A stretch of 5,625 nucleotides of DNA from Actinoplanes liguriensis. GTDB taxonomy: Bacteria; Actinomycetota; Actinomycetes; Mycobacteriales; Micromonosporaceae. Made by a program: the position numbers and the translations under genes. The notes beneath the pieces are model-generated. The model was not told the DNA's origin. It worked only from the letters and a program-made list of their open reading frames with translations, and did not search any database. Of the stretch, positions 1 through 5,625 are shown piece after piece; positions within the stretch are counted from its first letter, which is position 1, and every line of letters begins with the position of its first letter. The DNA is taken from positions 32,938 through 38,562 of the forward strand of contig KL571206.1 in the NCBI GenBank assembly GCA_000715855.1, read 5' to 3'.

Positions 1-769
1 CCGCGGCCTGAGCCGCGCGGCCGGCCTCGGTGCCGCCCGCGGTCGTGCCGGACGAGCCGGAACGGCCACGGCGCGGACGCTCGGGACGGTCAGCCCGGTC
101 CCGGCGCGGACGCGCGGGAGCCTCGGCAACGGCCTCACGACCCGGAACGGCGTCGCCCTTGTAGATCCAGACCTTCACGCCGATACGGCCGAACGTGGTA
201 CGGGCCTCGAAGAAGCCGTACTCGATGTTCGCCCGCAGCGTGTGCAGCGGAACGCGACCCTCACGGTAGAACTCCGTGCGGCTCATCTCCGCGCCACCGA
301 GGCGGCCGGAGACCTGCACCCGGATGCCCTTGCAGATCGGGTTCTTCATGGCCGACTGCATGGCCTTGCGCATCGCGCGGCGGAAGCTGACCCGGGAGGA
401 CAGCTGCTCGGCGACGCCCTGGGCCACCAGCTGAGCATCCGACTCGGGGCTCTTCACCTCGAGGATGTTCAGCTGAACCTGCTTGCCGGTGAGCTTCTCG
501 AGCTCGCCGCGGATCCGGTCGGCCTCCGCACCCTTACGGCCGATGACGATGCCCGGCCGGGCGGTGTGGATGTCGACCCGAACCCGGTCGCGGGTCCGCT
601 CGATGTCCACCTTGGAGATGCCGGCACGCTCGAGGCCCTTGGACATCATGCGGCGGATCTTGACGTCCTCGCCGATGTAGTCCTTGTAGAGCTTGTCCGC
701 GAACCAGCGGCTCTTCCAGTCGGTGGAAATGCCGAGGCGGAACCCGGTGGGGTGAACCTTCTGACCCAT
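1..769 (-). CDS. rpsC: 30S ribosomal protein S3, partial (C-terminal end beyond the window)
   Basis: Small-subunit head protein at the mRNA entry site; in the family it helps bind and unwind mRNA. The frame stays open from the ATG at 769-767 to the window edge, giving 256 residues without a stop. The N-terminus [14 protein letters not shown] is the S3 signature, and the type II KH domain is marked by the GRKG loop at residues 77-80 (in [13 protein letters not shown]). The conserved core ends at about residue 206 with VKVWIYKGD. After it comes a low-complexity tail rich in Arg, Pro, Glu and Asp, turning to Gly/Ser/Thr/Ala near the edge. Escherichia coli S3 has 233 residues, so this is a longer, actinobacterial-type form. 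The start is fixed by a GGAGGG Shine-Dalgarno at 784-779 (spacer 9) inside the end of rplV, and the start codon shares one base with the rplV stop (TAATG), implying coupled translation. Confidence 0.98.
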   Translation of the reverse strand, partial: MGQKVHPTGFRLGISTDWKSRWFADKLYKDYIGEDVKIRRMMSKGLERAGISKVDIERTRDRVRVDIHTARPGIVIGRKGAEADRIRGELEKLTGKQVQLNILEVKSPESDAQLVAQGVAEQLSSRVSFRRAMRKAMQSAMKNPICKGIRVQVSGRLGGAEMSRTEFYREGRVPLHTLRANIEYGFFEARTTFGRIGVKVWIYKGDAVPGREAVAEAPARPRRDRADRPERPRRGRSGSSGTTAGGTEAGRAAQAA

Positions 770-1227
770 TACTCGGCACCCTCCGTGCTCGGGGACTCGG
801 CGGCAGCCGGCTCAACAGCCTGGTCGGCCTTCTTCGCCGTAGCCTTCTTCGCCGGGCGGGCCACCTGGACCGCCTCGACCGCAATGGTGATGTGGCTGGT
901 GCGCTTGCGGATCCGGTAAGCCCGGCCCTGCGCCCGCGGACGGAACCGCTTCAGCGTCGGCCCCTCGTCGACGAACGCCTCGCTCACGAGGAGTGCGTCG
1001 GGGTCGAGCCGCTCGTTGTTCTCCGCGTTCGCGATCGCACTCGCGAGCACCTTGTAGACCTGCTCGCTCGCCGCCTGCGGCGCGAACTGCAGGACCGTGA
1101 GAGCCTCCTTCGCGGGCAGACCGCGGACGAGGTTGACCACGCGGCGTGCCTTGCTCGGCGAAATACGCACGTGCTTCGCAACTGCGCGAGAGCCCGGAAG
1201 CGCCGGAGCGTCATTCTTTACTGACAT
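769..1227 (-). CDS. rplV: 50S ribosomal protein L22
   Basis: Binds 23S rRNA and, in the family, sends a beta-hairpin into the peptide exit tunnel beside L4. The product has 152 residues. The globular core covers about residues 14-122, with the conserved [13 protein letters not shown] near residues 18-30 and the tunnel hairpin at about 86-110 ([16 protein letters not shown], then [12 protein letters not shown]). Escherichia coli L22 has about 110 residues; here a tail of about 30 residues, first Lys/Ala-rich and then Ala/Glu/Ser-rich and acidic, follows the core, as is common in actinobacteria. The ATG start is supported by AAAGGGG at 1242-1236 with an 8-base spacer. It lies 30 bases after rpsS, the widest gap inside the cluster, and its TAA overlaps the rpsC ATG by one base. 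Confidence 0.98.
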   Translation of the reverse strand: MSVKNDAPALPGSRAVAKHVRISPSKARRVVNLVRGLPAKEALTVLQFAPQAASEQVYKVLASAIANAENNERLDPDALLVSEAFVDEGPTLKRFRPRAQGRAYRIRKRTSHITIAVEAVQVARPAKKATAKKADQAVEPAAAESPSTEGAE

Positions 1228-1257
1228 CGCTGTAACCCCTTTCTTATCCGTGGCTGA

Positions 1258-1539
1258 CTAGCGACGACGACTCTTGCGGTCGTCCTTCTCGTGACCCTTG
1301 AACGTACGGGTCAGAGCGAACTCGCCGAGCTTGTGCCCGACCATCGCCTCGGTGACGAACACCGGGACGTGCTTGCGACCGTCGTGCACGGCAATCGTGT
1401 GCCCGAGCATGTCCGGGATGATGGTCGAACGCCGCGACCAGGTCTTGATGACGTTCTTCGAGTTCTTCTCGTTCTGGACTTCCACCTTCTTGAGCAGGTG
1501 GTCGTCGACGAACGGGCCCTTCTTCAGGCTGCGAGGCAT
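1258..1539 (-). CDS. rpsS: 30S ribosomal protein S19
   Basis: Protein of the small-subunit head that forms a complex with S13 and contacts the large subunit through an intersubunit bridge. The product is 93 residues, the normal length. Diagnostic blocks are [16 protein letters not shown] at the N-terminus, [20 protein letters not shown] at residues 35-54, and [19 protein letters not shown] at 62-80, followed by a basic tail ending in RKSRRR. The ATG is preceded by GGGAG (1552-1548) with an 8-base spacer, all within the 14-base gap after rplB. Its place between rplB and rplV is the universal S10-operon order. The stop is TAG. Confidence 0.99.
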   Translation of the reverse strand: MPRSLKKGPFVDDHLLKKVEVQNEKNSKNVIKTWSRRSTIIPDMLGHTIAVHDGRKHVPVFVTEAMVGHKLGEFALTRTFKGHEKDDRKSRRR

Positions 1540-1553
1540 CTTTTAAACTCCCG

Positions 1554-2393
1554 TTACCCGCGCTTGCGGGTGGCGTAGCGGCGGCGAACGATCAGCTTGT
1601 CGCTCTCCTGGCCCTTGCGGCGGGTACGGCCCTCCGGCTTACCAGCCGGGTTGACCGGGTGACGACCACCGGAGGTCTTACCCTCACCACCACCGTGCGG
1701 GTGGTCGACAGGGTTCATGGCGACACCACGGACGGTCGGGCGCTTGCCCTTCCACCGCATACGGCCGGCTTTACCCCAGTTGATGTTCGACTGCTCGGCG
1801 TTGCCGATCTCGCCGATCGACGCGCGGCAACGCACGTCGACACGCCGGATCTCACCGGACGGCATACGCAGCGTGGCGTACGCGCCCTCACGGCCGAGCA
1901 GCTGGATGCCAACGCCGGCCGAGCGGGCCAGCTTGGCTCCACCGCCGGGACGAAGCTCCACACCGTGGATCGTCGTACCGACCGGGATGTTGCGCAGGGG
2001 AAGGTTGTTCCCCGGCTTGATGTCAGCGTCCACGCCCGACTCGACGCGGTCGCCCTGCTTCAGGTCCTTCGGCGCGAGGATGTAGCGCTTCTCGCCGTCG
2101 GCGTAGTGCAGCAGCGCGATGCGCGACGTGCGGTTGGGGTCGTACTCGATGTGAGCGACCTTGGCCGGCACGCCGTCCTTGTCGTTCCGCTTGAAGTCGA
2201 TCAGCCGGTACTGCCGCTTGTGGCCGCCGCCCTGGTGCCGCGTGGTGATGCGGCCGTGGACGTTGCGACCACCCTTTTTGGGCAGCGGGACCAGCAGAGA
2301 CTTCTCCGGCGTCGACCGGGTGATCTCGGCGAAGTCGGCGACGCTCGAGCCGCGGCGGCCCGGCGTGGTCGGCTTGTACTTACGGATAGCCAT
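1554..2393 (-). CDS. rplB: 50S ribosomal protein L2
   Basis: A primary 23S rRNA binder needed for subunit association and close to the peptidyl transferase centre. The product has 279 residues (Escherichia coli 273). The N-terminal RNA-binding half includes [18 protein letters not shown] (52-69). The C-terminal half carries the L2 signature [13 protein letters not shown] at 226-238; H231 probably corresponds to the functionally important His229 of the E. coli protein, judged by motif alignment only. The C-terminus is strongly basic ([12 protein letters not shown]). The ATG at 2393 is supported by AAGGGG at 2409-2404 with a 10-base spacer; this Shine-Dalgarno overlaps the TAA of rplW, so translation of the two is probably coupled. 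The plus-strand frames across this gene are antisense shadows. Confidence 0.99.
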   Translation of the reverse strand: MAIRKYKPTTPGRRGSSVADFAEITRSTPEKSLLVPLPKKGGRNVHGRITTRHQGGGHKRQYRLIDFKRNDKDGVPAKVAHIEYDPNRTSRIALLHYADGEKRYILAPKDLKQGDRVESGVDADIKPGNNLPLRNIPVGTTIHGVELRPGGGAKLARSAGVGIQLLGREGAYATLRMPSGEIRRVDVRCRASIGEIGNAEQSNINWGKAGRMRWKGKRPTVRGVAMNPVDHPHGGGEGKTSGGRHPVNPAGKPEGRTRRKGQESDKLIVRRRYATRKRG

Positions 2394-2407
2394 GATTCAC
2401 AAACCCC

Positions 2408-2710
2408 TTAGCTGACCGGGCCGCCGAAGGCCTCGATACGGTCACCGTCAGCCAGCTTCACCATCGCGCGCTTCGTCGCCTTGCGCTGACCGAAACCGGT
2501 CTTGGTGCGCTTGCGCTTGCCCTCGCGGTTGGCGGTGTTCACCGTCAGCACGCGGACGTTGAAGATCTGCTGGATCGCGATCTTGATCTGGGTCTTGTTC
2601 GCGTCCGGGTGGACGGTGAACGTGTACCAGTTCTGGTCGAGAACGCTGTAGCTCTTCTCGGAGACCACCGGGGCGACGATGATGTCGCGCGGGTCGGCGA
2701 TCGTGCTCAC
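2408..2710 (-). CDS. rplW: 50S ribosomal protein L23
   Basis: Sits at the mouth of the peptide exit tunnel and in bacteria is the docking site for trigger factor and the signal recognition particle. The product has 100 residues, the usual length. The N-terminal block [13 protein letters not shown] contains Glu18, matching the Glu18 of E. coli L23 that trigger factor contacts. The basic extended loop lies at about 60-80 ([17 protein letters not shown]). Translation starts at a GTG (2710-2708) that overlaps the rplD stop in a GTGA arrangement; a strong AGGAGGG at 2723-2717 with a 6-base spacer decides this start. A 14-base gap separates it from rplB. Confidence 0.98.
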   Translation of the reverse strand: MSTIADPRDIIVAPVVSEKSYSVLDQNWYTFTVHPDANKTQIKIAIQQIFNVRVLTVNTANREGKRKRTKTGFGQRKATKRAMVKLADGDRIEAFGGPVS

Positions 2711-3354
2711 TTGTCGCCCTCCTCGGACTTCTCGGACCCGCCCAGGAACTCGTCCAGCGCGACCTTGGTGAAGACGACCTCGTCAGCAACCAGCACGTCG
2801 TACGTGTTCAGCTGGCCGGCCTCGATGAGGTGCACGGTCGGCTCGTTGCGCAGCGAGATCCAGTTCAGCTCGTCCTGGCTGTCCAGAACGACGAGAACCT
2901 TGTTGGTCTGCGCAACCTTCCGCAGCGTGGCGACGGCGGCCTTCGTCGACGGCGTCTCGCCGGTGATGAAGGACTCGACGACGAACACGCGGCCGTCACG
3001 GGCCCGGTCGGAGAGGGCGCCACGCAGGGCGGCGGCCTTCATCTTCTTGGGGGTCCGCTGGCTGTAGTCACGCGGCACGGGACCGTGCACGACGCCACCA
3101 CCGGTGAACTGCGGCGCGCGGATCGAGCCCTGACGGGCGCGACCGGTGCCCTTCTGCTTGTACGGCTTCTTGCCGCCGCCGGCGACCTCGCCGCGGGTCT
3201 TCGCCTTGGCGGTACCCTGCCGGGCCGCGGCGAGCTGCGCCACGACGACCTGGTGCATCAGCGGGATGTTCGCCTGCGCGTCGAAGACACTGCCGGGCAG
3301 GTCGACCGAGCCGGTCTTCGTGCCCTCGGCGTTGATGATGTCGACCGAGCTCAC
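2707..3354 (-). CDS. rplD: 50S ribosomal protein L4
   Basis: Large-subunit assembly protein whose extended loop reaches the exit tunnel; in E. coli it also represses its own S10 operon. The product has 215 residues. The tunnel loop lies at about residues 59-90 and includes [19 protein letters not shown] and then [14 protein letters not shown], the region where macrolide-resistance changes occur in other species; nothing abnormal is seen here. The globular part follows, with [15 protein letters not shown] (104-118) and a C-terminal [18 protein letters not shown], then an acidic/Lys tail ending in EKSEEGDK. The GTG start (3354-3352) overlaps the rplC stop as GTGA and is preceded by AGAAGGG at 3370-3364 (spacer 9). 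I see no evidence here that it acts as an operon repressor as in E. coli. Confidence 0.98.
   Translation of the reverse strand: MSSVDIINAEGTKTGSVDLPGSVFDAQANIPLMHQVVVAQLAAARQGTAKAKTRGEVAGGGKKPYKQKGTGRARQGSIRAPQFTGGGVVHGPVPRDYSQRTPKKMKAAALRGALSDRARDGRVFVVESFITGETPSTKAAVATLRKVAQTNKVLVVLDSQDELNWISLRNEPTVHLIEAGQLNTYDVLVADEVVFTKVALDEFLGGSEKSEEGDK
2717..2723 (-). promoter_or_regulatory. Ribosome binding site deciding the GTG start of rplW
   Basis: AGGAGGG, the best match to the anti-Shine-Dalgarno in the window, lies inside the rplD coding end, 6 bases before the GTG of rplW. It supports the GTG at 2710 as the start of L23 and translation coupled to the end of rplD. Confidence 0.85.
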
Positions 3355-4001
3355 TTGGCACCGCCCTTCTTGGCCGCCGTGCGGACCAGGATCAGCGCGC
3401 CCTTGGGACCGGGCACAGCGCCGCGGACCAGGATCAGGTTGCGCTCGGTGTCGACCGCCTGAACCGTCAGGTTCTGCACGGTGTAGCGCTTGCCGCCCAT
3501 GCGGCCGGCCATCTTGACGCCCTTGAAGACGCGACCCGGGGTCGCGCAGGCGCCGATCGAACCGGGCGAGCGGTGCTTGCGCTCGACACCGTGGCTGGCG
3601 CGAAGACCGTGGAAGCCGTGCCGCTTCATGACACCGGCGTAGCCCTTGCCCTTGGTCTTGCCGGTGACGTCGATCGCCGTACCGGCCGAGAACTCCTCGA
3701 GGGAGATCTCCTGGCCGAGCTCGTACGCGCCGGCGTCGCTGGTCCGGAGCTCCACGAGGTGACGCCGCGGGGACACACCCGCCTTGGCGTAGTGGCCGCT
3801 CTCGGGCTTGTTGACCTTGCGCGGGTCGACCGCACCGTAGGCCAGCTGGACAGCGGAGTAGCCGTCCTTCTCATTCGTGCGGACCTGAGTCACGACGCAA
3901 GGGCCGGCCTGCACCACGGTTACCGGGACGACCTTGTTGTTGTCCCAGACCTGGGTCATGCCGAGCTTGGCGCCCAGGATCCCCTTTACTTGCCTGTCCA
4001 T
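3351..4001 (-). CDS. rplC: 50S ribosomal protein L3
   Basis: An early-assembly 23S rRNA binder with an internal loop near the peptidyl transferase centre. The product has 216 residues (E. coli 209). Clear family blocks are [14 protein letters not shown] (7-20), [12 protein letters not shown] (65-76), [19 protein letters not shown] (112-130) and [17 protein letters not shown] (145-161). By alignment, the glutamine methylated by PrmB in E. coli (Gln150) is replaced by Ala153, so that modification cannot occur. The ATG at 4001 lies 10 bases after the rpsJ stop. Its Shine-Dalgarno is modest: AGGGA (4013-4009) begins inside the rpsJ TAG, with a 7-base spacer, which suggests coupling to rpsJ. The TGA stop overlaps the rplD GTG start by 4 bases. 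Confidence 0.98.
   Translation of the reverse strand: MDRQVKGILGAKLGMTQVWDNNKVVPVTVVQAGPCVVTQVRTNEKDGYSAVQLAYGAVDPRKVNKPESGHYAKAGVSPRRHLVELRTSDAGAYELGQEISLEEFSAGTAIDVTGKTKGKGYAGVMKRHGFHGLRASHGVERKHRSPGSIGACATPGRVFKGVKMAGRMGGKRYTVQNLTVQAVDTERNLILVRGAVPGPKGALILVRTAAKKGGAK
3364..3370 (-). promoter_or_regulatory. Ribosome binding site deciding the GTG start of rplD
   Basis: AGAAGGG lies in the last codons of rplC, 9 bases before the GTG of rplD. No in-frame ATG near it gives an L4-like N-terminus; the ATG a few bases upstream (3361) is in another frame. This supports the GTG overlapping the rplC TGA as the true start. Confidence 0.75.
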
Positions 4002-4011
4002 TGTCCGGTCC

Positions 4012-4320
4012 CTACAGCTTGATCTCGATGTCGACGCCAGCCGGCAGGTCGAGGCGCATGAGCGAGTCGACCGTCTTCGGAGTCGGGTCGATGATGTCGA
4101 TCAGCCGCTTGTGCGTGCGCATCTCGAAGTGCTCGCGCGAGTCCTTGTACTTGTGCGGCGAACGGATCACGCAGAAACGGTTGATCTCCGTGGGCAGCGG
4201 CACCGGGCCTGCGACCTGTGCCCCGGTACGCGTCACCGTCTCGACGATCTTCCGCGCCGAGGAGTCGACGACCTCGTGGTCATAGGCCTTGAGCCGGATG
4301 CGGATCTTCTGTCCCGCCAT
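4012..4320 (-). CDS. rpsJ: 30S ribosomal protein S10 (NusE)
   Basis: First gene of the S10 operon. S10 is part of the small-subunit head and, as NusE, pairs with NusB in transcription antitermination and contacts NusG. The product has 102 residues, the typical length. Diagnostic stretches are [17 protein letters not shown] (3-19), [19 protein letters not shown] (38-56), the ribosome-binding loop [17 protein letters not shown] (56-72) and the C-terminus [11 protein letters not shown]. The ATG at 4320-4318 gives the standard MAGQKIRI N-terminus; the Shine-Dalgarno AGAAGGA (4340-4334) is good in sequence, but its 13-base spacer is longer than elsewhere in this cluster. It follows a gap of nearly 370 bases after tuf, so it likely has its own promoter and leader. 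Confidence 0.99.
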
Positions 4321-4333
4321 GGTGGCTTCTGTT

Positions 4334-4340
4334 TCCTTCT
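4334..4340 (-). promoter_or_regulatory. Ribosome binding site of rpsJ, long spacer
   Basis: AGAAGGA lies 13 bases before the rpsJ ATG, against 6-10 bases for the other genes here. The region between is purine-rich and free of obvious pairing partners in the leader, so the site appears accessible. It is the only candidate site near the standard MAGQKIRI start. Confidence 0.6.
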
Positions 4341-4381
4341 CTCGATGCCGCTACGTGCGGAAGCGGTGGCCTCCACATGCC

Positions 4382-4402
4382 CGCAGGACCGTTGATCCTG
4401 CG
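4382..4402 (-). other. Stem-loop in the rpsJ leader, 9-bp stem with AAC loop
   Basis: In the minus-strand RNA, arms 4402-4394 and 4390-4382 pair over 9 positions (CGCAGGAUC with GGUCCUGCG) closing a three-base AAC loop. One pair is U-G (4395 with 4389), which would be an A-C mismatch in the plus-strand RNA. This favours a structure acting in rpsJ-sense transcripts. Its role is unknown; it ends 62 bases upstream of the rpsJ start codon. Confidence 0.55.
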
Positions 4403-4406
4403 TTGT

Positions 4407-4423
4407 CCGACCCCCGCGGTCGG
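4407..4423 (-). other. Stem-loop in the rpsJ leader, 6-bp GC-rich stem
   Basis: CCGACC (4423-4418) pairs with GGTCGG (4412-4407) around a five-base GCGGG loop. It lies four bases from the neighbouring AAC-loop stem, so the two could stack as adjacent helices. In sequence this GC-rich, short fold would also arise by chance in such DNA, so it counts mainly as part of the series. Confidence 0.45.
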
Positions 4424-4443
4424 GCGTGTCGCGCCTCGTCACA

Positions 4444-4458
4444 GAGTGCTGGGCACTC
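4444..4458 (-). other. Stem-loop in the rpsJ leader, GAGTGC/GCACTC with CCA loop
   Basis: A perfect 6-bp inverted repeat (4458-4453 with 4449-4444) around a three-base loop, with one further C-G pair possible beyond a mismatch. Part of the series of stems between the predicted promoter and rpsJ. No function can be assigned from the sequence. Confidence 0.45.
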
Positions 4459-4556
4459 AGCTTTCGGCCTCCATCCCCGATCTTGCTGGGGACGAACGCG
4501 ATCGCGGGGATCTGGGGCGCCGGGCGGCGAACGAAACACACCCGGACACCCGGCGA

Positions 4557-4588
4557 GGGTGGGCCCTGAGCACGTCAGGAACCCACCC
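4557..4588 (-). other. Strong stem-loop near the predicted 5' end of the rpsJ leader
   Basis: Inverted repeat with outer arms 4582-4588 and 4557-4563 (GGGTGGG with CCCACCC), inner arms 4575-4579 and 4565-4569 (CCTGA with TCAGG), a small internal loop (TT opposite G) and a 5-base apical loop. It starts about 13 bases after the predicted transcription start. It could stabilise the mRNA 5' end or be the first domain of a leader. No U-run follows, so it is not a classical terminator. Confidence 0.6.
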
Positions 4589-4608
4589 CGCGCGGACGCA
4601 ACCTGACT

Positions 4609-4638
4609 AGTATGCCGGATTGAACGCGGCATTGCTAA
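4609..4638 (-). promoter_or_regulatory. Putative S10-operon promoter
   Basis: On the minus strand TTAGCA (4638-4633) matches the -35 consensus TTGACA at four of six positions, and CATACT (4614-4609) matches TATAAT at four of six and keeps the A2 and T6 that actinobacterial -10 elements retain. The spacer is 18 bases. Transcription would start near 4602. It sits just after the tuf hairpin, the position expected for separate transcription of the S10 operon. Other AT-containing hexamers nearby (for example TACTAG at 4612-4607) could serve instead, so the exact boxes are tentative. Confidence 0.45.
4612..4632. repeat. Inverted repeat inside the putative promoter
   Basis: ATGCCG (minus strand 4632-4627) and CGGCAT (4617-4612) form a perfect 6-bp inverted repeat with a 9-base centre. 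It fills the spacer and overlaps the first bases of the -10 candidate. It could be an operator, a short extra hairpin after the tuf terminator, or chance. Symmetric half-sites of this size and spacing (15-base centre to centre) would suit a dimeric regulator, but no regulator is identified. Confidence 0.4.
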
Positions 4639-4649
4639 TCGGGGTCACC

Positions 4650-4690
4650 ATTGAGAGGTTGCCCATGGCTGACCATGGACAACCTTCAAT
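4650..4690 (-). terminator. Likely intrinsic terminator of tuf (long hairpin, no U-tract)
   Basis: Starting on the last base of the tuf TGA, minus-strand arms 4690-4673 and 4668-4650 pair over 18 positions: five pairs (ATTGA with TCAAT), a one-base bulge (4655), AGGTTG with CAACCT, one U-G pair (4679 with 4662), then CCATGG with CCATGG, closed by the four-base loop TCAG. The U-G pair forms only in minus-strand RNA (the other strand would have A-C), which agrees with a role in tuf transcripts. No run of U follows, which is common for actinobacterial terminators. It could also act as an mRNA 3'-end stabiliser with partial read-through into rpsJ. Confidence 0.75.
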
Positions 4691-5625
4691 CACTTAGTGA
4701 TCTTCGTGACCGTTCCGGCGCCGACGGTGCGGCCACCCTCACGGATCGCGAACTTCAGGCCCTGCTCCATGGCGATCGGCTGGATCAGCTTGACCTCCAT
4801 GGAGGTGGAGTCGCCGGGCATGACCATCTCGGTGCCCTCGGGCAGCGTGACGACGCCGGTGACGTCCGTGGTGCGGAAGTAGAACTGCGGCCGGTAGTTC
4901 TGGAAGAACGGGGTGTGCCGGCCACCCTCCTCCTTCGAGAGGATGTAGACCTGGCCCTCGAACTCCGTGTGAGGAGTAGAGGTGCCCGGCTTCACGACGA
5001 CCATGCCGCGCTCGACGTCCTCGCGCTTGATGCCACGCAGCAGCAGACCGACGTTCTCACCCGCGCGGGCCTCGTCGAGCAGCTTGCGGAACATCTCGAT
5101 GCCGGTGCAAACGGTCTTGGTCGACTTCTCGCGGATACCGACGATCTCGACCTCCTCGTTCGGCTTGAGGATGCCACGCTCGGCGCGACCGGTCACCACG
5201 GTGCCACGGCCGGTGATCGTGAAGACGTCCTCGATCGGCATGAGGAACGGCTTCTCGGTCTCACGCTCGGGCTGCGGGATCGCGGTGTCGACCGCGTTCA
5301 TCAGCTCCATGAGCTTGCCGGTCCACTCCGGGTCGCCCTCGAGCGCCTTGAGCGCCGACACGCGAACGACCGGCAGGTCGTCGCCCGGGAACTCGTAGGT
5401 GCTGAGCAGCTCGCGGACCTCGAGCTCGACGAGCTCCAGGAGCTCCTCGTCCTCGACCATGTCGCTCTTGTTCAGGGCGACGACGATGTACGGAACGCCG
5501 ACCTGGCGGGCCAGGAGGACGTGCTCCTTGGTCTGCGGCATCGGGCCGTCGGTGGCGGCCACGACCAGGATCGCGCCGTCCATCTGCGCGGCACCGGTGA
5601 TCATGTTCTTGATGTAGTCGGCGTG
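4690..5625 (-). CDS. tuf: Elongation factor Tu, partial (N-terminal part beyond the window)
   Basis: GTPase that carries aminoacyl-tRNA to the ribosomal A site in the cytoplasm. The frame is open to the right edge and gives 311 residues ending in TGA; the family's usual length is about 397, so the P-loop and switch regions lie outside. The first visible residue is the histidine of the GHADY motif, matching catalytic His84 of E. coli. The G4 motif NKSD lies at fragment residues 52-55 (E. coli 135-138) and the G5 motif SAL at 90-92 (173-175). Domains II and III follow, with [32 protein letters not shown] and [14 protein letters not shown]41 and Y77 match Gln124 and Tyr160, sites of kirromycin resistance in E. 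coli, and are unchanged. It is the last gene of a presumed str operon upstream of the S10 operon. Confidence 0.99.
   Translation of the reverse strand, partial: HADYIKNMITGAAQMDGAILVVAATDGPMPQTKEHVLLARQVGVPYIVVALNKSDMVEDEELLELVELEVRELLSTYEFPGDDLPVVRVSALKALEGDPEWTGKLMELMNAVDTAIPQPERETEKPFLMPIEDVFTITGRGTVVTGRAERGILKPNEEVEIVGIREKSTKTVCTGIEMFRKLLDEARAGENVGLLLRGIKREDVERGMVVVKPGTSTPHTEFEGQVYILSKEEGGRHTPFFQNYRPQFYFRTTDVTGVVTLPEGTEMVMPGDSTSMEVKLIQPIAMEQGLKFAIREGGRTVGAGTVTKITK

Larger units (their letters stand above)
4321..4602 (-). promoter_or_regulatory. Putative structured 5' leader of the S10 operon (no gene seen)
   Basis: The roughly 280 bases between the predicted transcription start and rpsJ hold no ORF resembling a known protein, and the overlapping frames look like GC-rich noise. 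On the minus strand it folds on paper into consecutive stems: 4588-4557 (7+5 bp), 4511-4473 (7 bp, long loop, with a competing 5-bp alternative at 4492-4474), 4458-4444 (6 bp, 3-base loop), 4423-4407 (6 bp, 5-base loop), 4402-4382 (9 bp counting one G-U, AAC loop) and 4366-4348 (5 bp). From 4347 to the start codon, which includes the Shine-Dalgarno, the sequence is purine-rich and I see no partner for it. The stems are read by eye. Regulation by L4 is known for the E. coli S10 leader, but I cannot show homology here. Confidence 0.5.

Noticed and set aside
242..919. 225-codon plus-strand open frame opposite rpsC and the end of rplV
   Set aside because: It spans two real genes on the other strand and is compositionally an antisense shadow with no family resemblance.
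1659..2411. 250-codon plus-strand open frame opposite rplB
   Set aside because: It is the antisense of a certain gene in high-GC DNA, where third-position G/C bias keeps opposite frames open. The translation is Arg/Val/Asp-rich with no recognisable domain and has no convincing ribosome binding site.
2830..3462. 210-codon plus-strand open frame opposite rplD and rplC
   Set aside because: Antisense shadow across the rplC/rplD junction; no motif seen.
4457..4474. Five-codon mini-ORF (MEAES, TGA) in the leader with G-rich sequence upstream
   Set aside because: A very short ORF like this arises readily by chance; the GGGG directly before the ATG is too close to serve as a Shine-Dalgarno, and nothing suggests a leader peptide such as runs of one amino acid.
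4538..4553. Tandem 8-base direct repeat (ACACCCGG twice on the plus strand)
   Set aside because: Two short copies in GC-rich non-coding DNA are within chance expectation, and no further copies were seen nearby.
4351..4632. 93-codon minus-strand open frame in the tuf-rpsJ gap
   Set aside because: The translation is Arg/Pro/Gly/Ser-rich with no recognisable domain, it begins inside the predicted promoter, and the region is better explained by stem-loops.
4690..5625. Possible elfamycin-resistant EF-Tu, as in some antibiotic-producing actinomycetes
   Set aside because: The positions I could place with confidence (Gln124 and Tyr160 equivalents) and the conserved FAIREGG region look ordinary, so there is no sign of a resistance variant in the visible part.
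1..5625. A previously undescribed system hidden among the genes
   Set aside because: All coding sequence is accounted for by conserved ribosomal protein genes and tuf in canonical order. No insertions, repeats, transposon ends or foreign composition were seen; only the tuf-rpsJ gap holds unexplained structure.

Overview
The window carries the junction of the two major translation operons of a high-GC Gram-positive bacterium (Actinomycetota), read entirely from the minus strand. From right to left it holds the 3' part of tuf (EF-Tu), a non-coding gap of about 370 bases, and then the first eight genes of the S10 operon in their canonical order: rpsJ (S10), rplC (L3), rplD (L4), rplW (L23), rplB (L2), rpsS (S19), rplV (L22) and rpsC (S3). 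The gene rpsC runs off the left edge and tuf runs off the right edge. The strong G/C bias at third positions, two GTG starts, the actinobacterial length of the proteins (long C-terminal tails on L22 and S3) and the order tuf then rpsJ all point to an actinomycete. The protein sequences would fit the Micromonosporales, but that placement is an impression and not a demonstrated result.

Layout: 5625-4690 tuf, lacking roughly its first 83-84 codons. 4690-4650 is a long hairpin that starts on the last base of the tuf stop codon and is the likely tuf terminator. 4638-4609 holds a plausible sigma-70-like promoter for the S10 operon, with an inverted repeat inside it. About 4602-4321 is a long, hairpin-rich leader without a supported gene. 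4320-1 is a tightly packed eight-gene run: gaps are 10, -4, -4, 14, 14, 30 and -1 bases, and nearly every gene has a good Shine-Dalgarno sequence. This strongly suggests one polycistronic mRNA with translational coupling.

The genes work together in building the ribosome. L3, L4, L23, L2 and L22 are 23S rRNA binding proteins of the large subunit, S10, S19 and S3 belong to the small-subunit head, and EF-Tu delivers aminoacyl-tRNA. I found no mobile element, CRISPR array, tRNA, defence gene or unknown protein-coding gene. The coding part is conserved housekeeping sequence. The only region with unexplained structure is the tuf-rpsJ gap, where several stem-loops (some with G-U pairs that form only in minus-strand RNA) suggest a structured 5' leader that could regulate the S10 operon.
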